In this document: positions 6,051 to 6,153 of the stretch, one piece after another
Position numbering within the stretch: the first letter of the stretch is position 1
Layout of the letters: the number at the start of each line of letters is the position of its first letter
Assembly: GCA_025354075.1 (NCBI GenBank)
Contig: JANXNO010000375.1
Coordinates: forward strand, 1 to 6,153
Direction: 5' to 3'
Source of the DNA: Burkholderiales bacterium
GTDB lineage: Bacteria > Pseudomonadota > Gammaproteobacteria > Burkholderiales > Casimicrobiaceae
Length of the DNA: 6,153 nucleotides
Translations under genes and position numbers: made by a program
Notes under the pieces: model-generated
What the model saw: only the letters and a program-made list of their open reading frames with translations
Told to the model about the DNA's origin: nothing
Database searches by the model: none

Positions 6051-6153
6051 ATGGGTTTTTTCAGTTTTATTAAAGATGCAGGCGAAAAGCTGTTCGGCCA
6101 TAAAGAAGCCGAAGCAGCGGCAGCCGCCGCGGCGGCGTCCGATGACGAAGCCA
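6051..6153 (+). CDS. kbp: Kbp/YgaU-like BON-LysM family protein, N-terminal fragment
   Basis: Only 34 codons are in the window. The opening MGFFSFIKDAGEKLFG closely resembles the N-terminus of Escherichia coli Kbp (YgaU; MGLFNFVKDAGEKLWD), a small cytoplasmic potassium-binding protein with a BON and a LysM domain. There is no signal peptide: the segment has charged residues from position 8 on and lacks a hydrophobic core, in keeping with a cytoplasmic protein. After HKEAE comes a run of eight alanines (22-29) and the acidic SDDEA, which looks like a linker before the expected BON domain. The BON and LysM domains lie beyond the edge, so the assignment rests on the N-terminal motif alone. A good Shine-Dalgarno sets the start. 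It sits where nrdB is often found. Confidence 0.78.
   Translation, partial: MGFFSFIKDAGEKLFGHKEAEAAAAAAAASDDEA

Noticed and set aside
1..6153. Defence island, prophage, insertion sequence, CRISPR array, tRNA or integration site
   Set aside because: No transposase, integrase, terminal repeats, spaced direct repeats or tRNA-like structure were seen; all genes are core-type and similar in composition.

Overview
The window looks like ordinary chromosome of a betaproteobacterium, most likely of the Burkholderiales. This rests on remembered family sequences, not on a search. The Dcd has the long betaproteobacterial form (GKSTYARCG, then [13 protein letters not shown]), and NrdA is a roughly 1000-residue class Ia subunit with two N-terminal ATP-cones. 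Base composition is moderately GC-rich and fairly even, with no insertion sequence, tRNA, rRNA, CRISPR array or phage gene in view.

Layout from left to right: (1) the 5' 135 codons of dcd (dCTP deaminase) on the minus strand, running off the left edge; (2) a 112-bp divergent intergenic region; (3) a plus-strand pair of DNA-repair genes, a YcaQ/AlkX-type interstrand-crosslink DNA glycosylase and a PdeM-type metallophosphoesterase, joined by an ATGA overlap; (4) a 447-bp non-coding stretch with two NrdR-box-like sites spaced 32 bp apart, a candidate promoter around the second site, and a leader of about 255 nt with two perfect inverted repeats; (5) nrdA, 1011 codons, class Ia ribonucleotide reductase large subunit; (6) a 122-bp gap; (7) the first 34 codons of a Kbp/YgaU-like (BON-LysM family) gene running off the right edge.

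The common theme is DNA precursors and genome upkeep. Dcd starts the dCTP-to-dUMP route for dTTP synthesis, NrdA makes deoxyribonucleotides, and the YcaQ-PdeM pair is likely to act on damaged DNA. The parts most worth attention are regulatory: the tandem NrdR sites with the second between -35 and -10, the long potentially structured leader, and the absence of nrdB directly behind nrdA. I found no convincing previously undescribed multi-gene system. The nearest candidates are the coupled YcaQ-PdeM pair and the nrdA leader.
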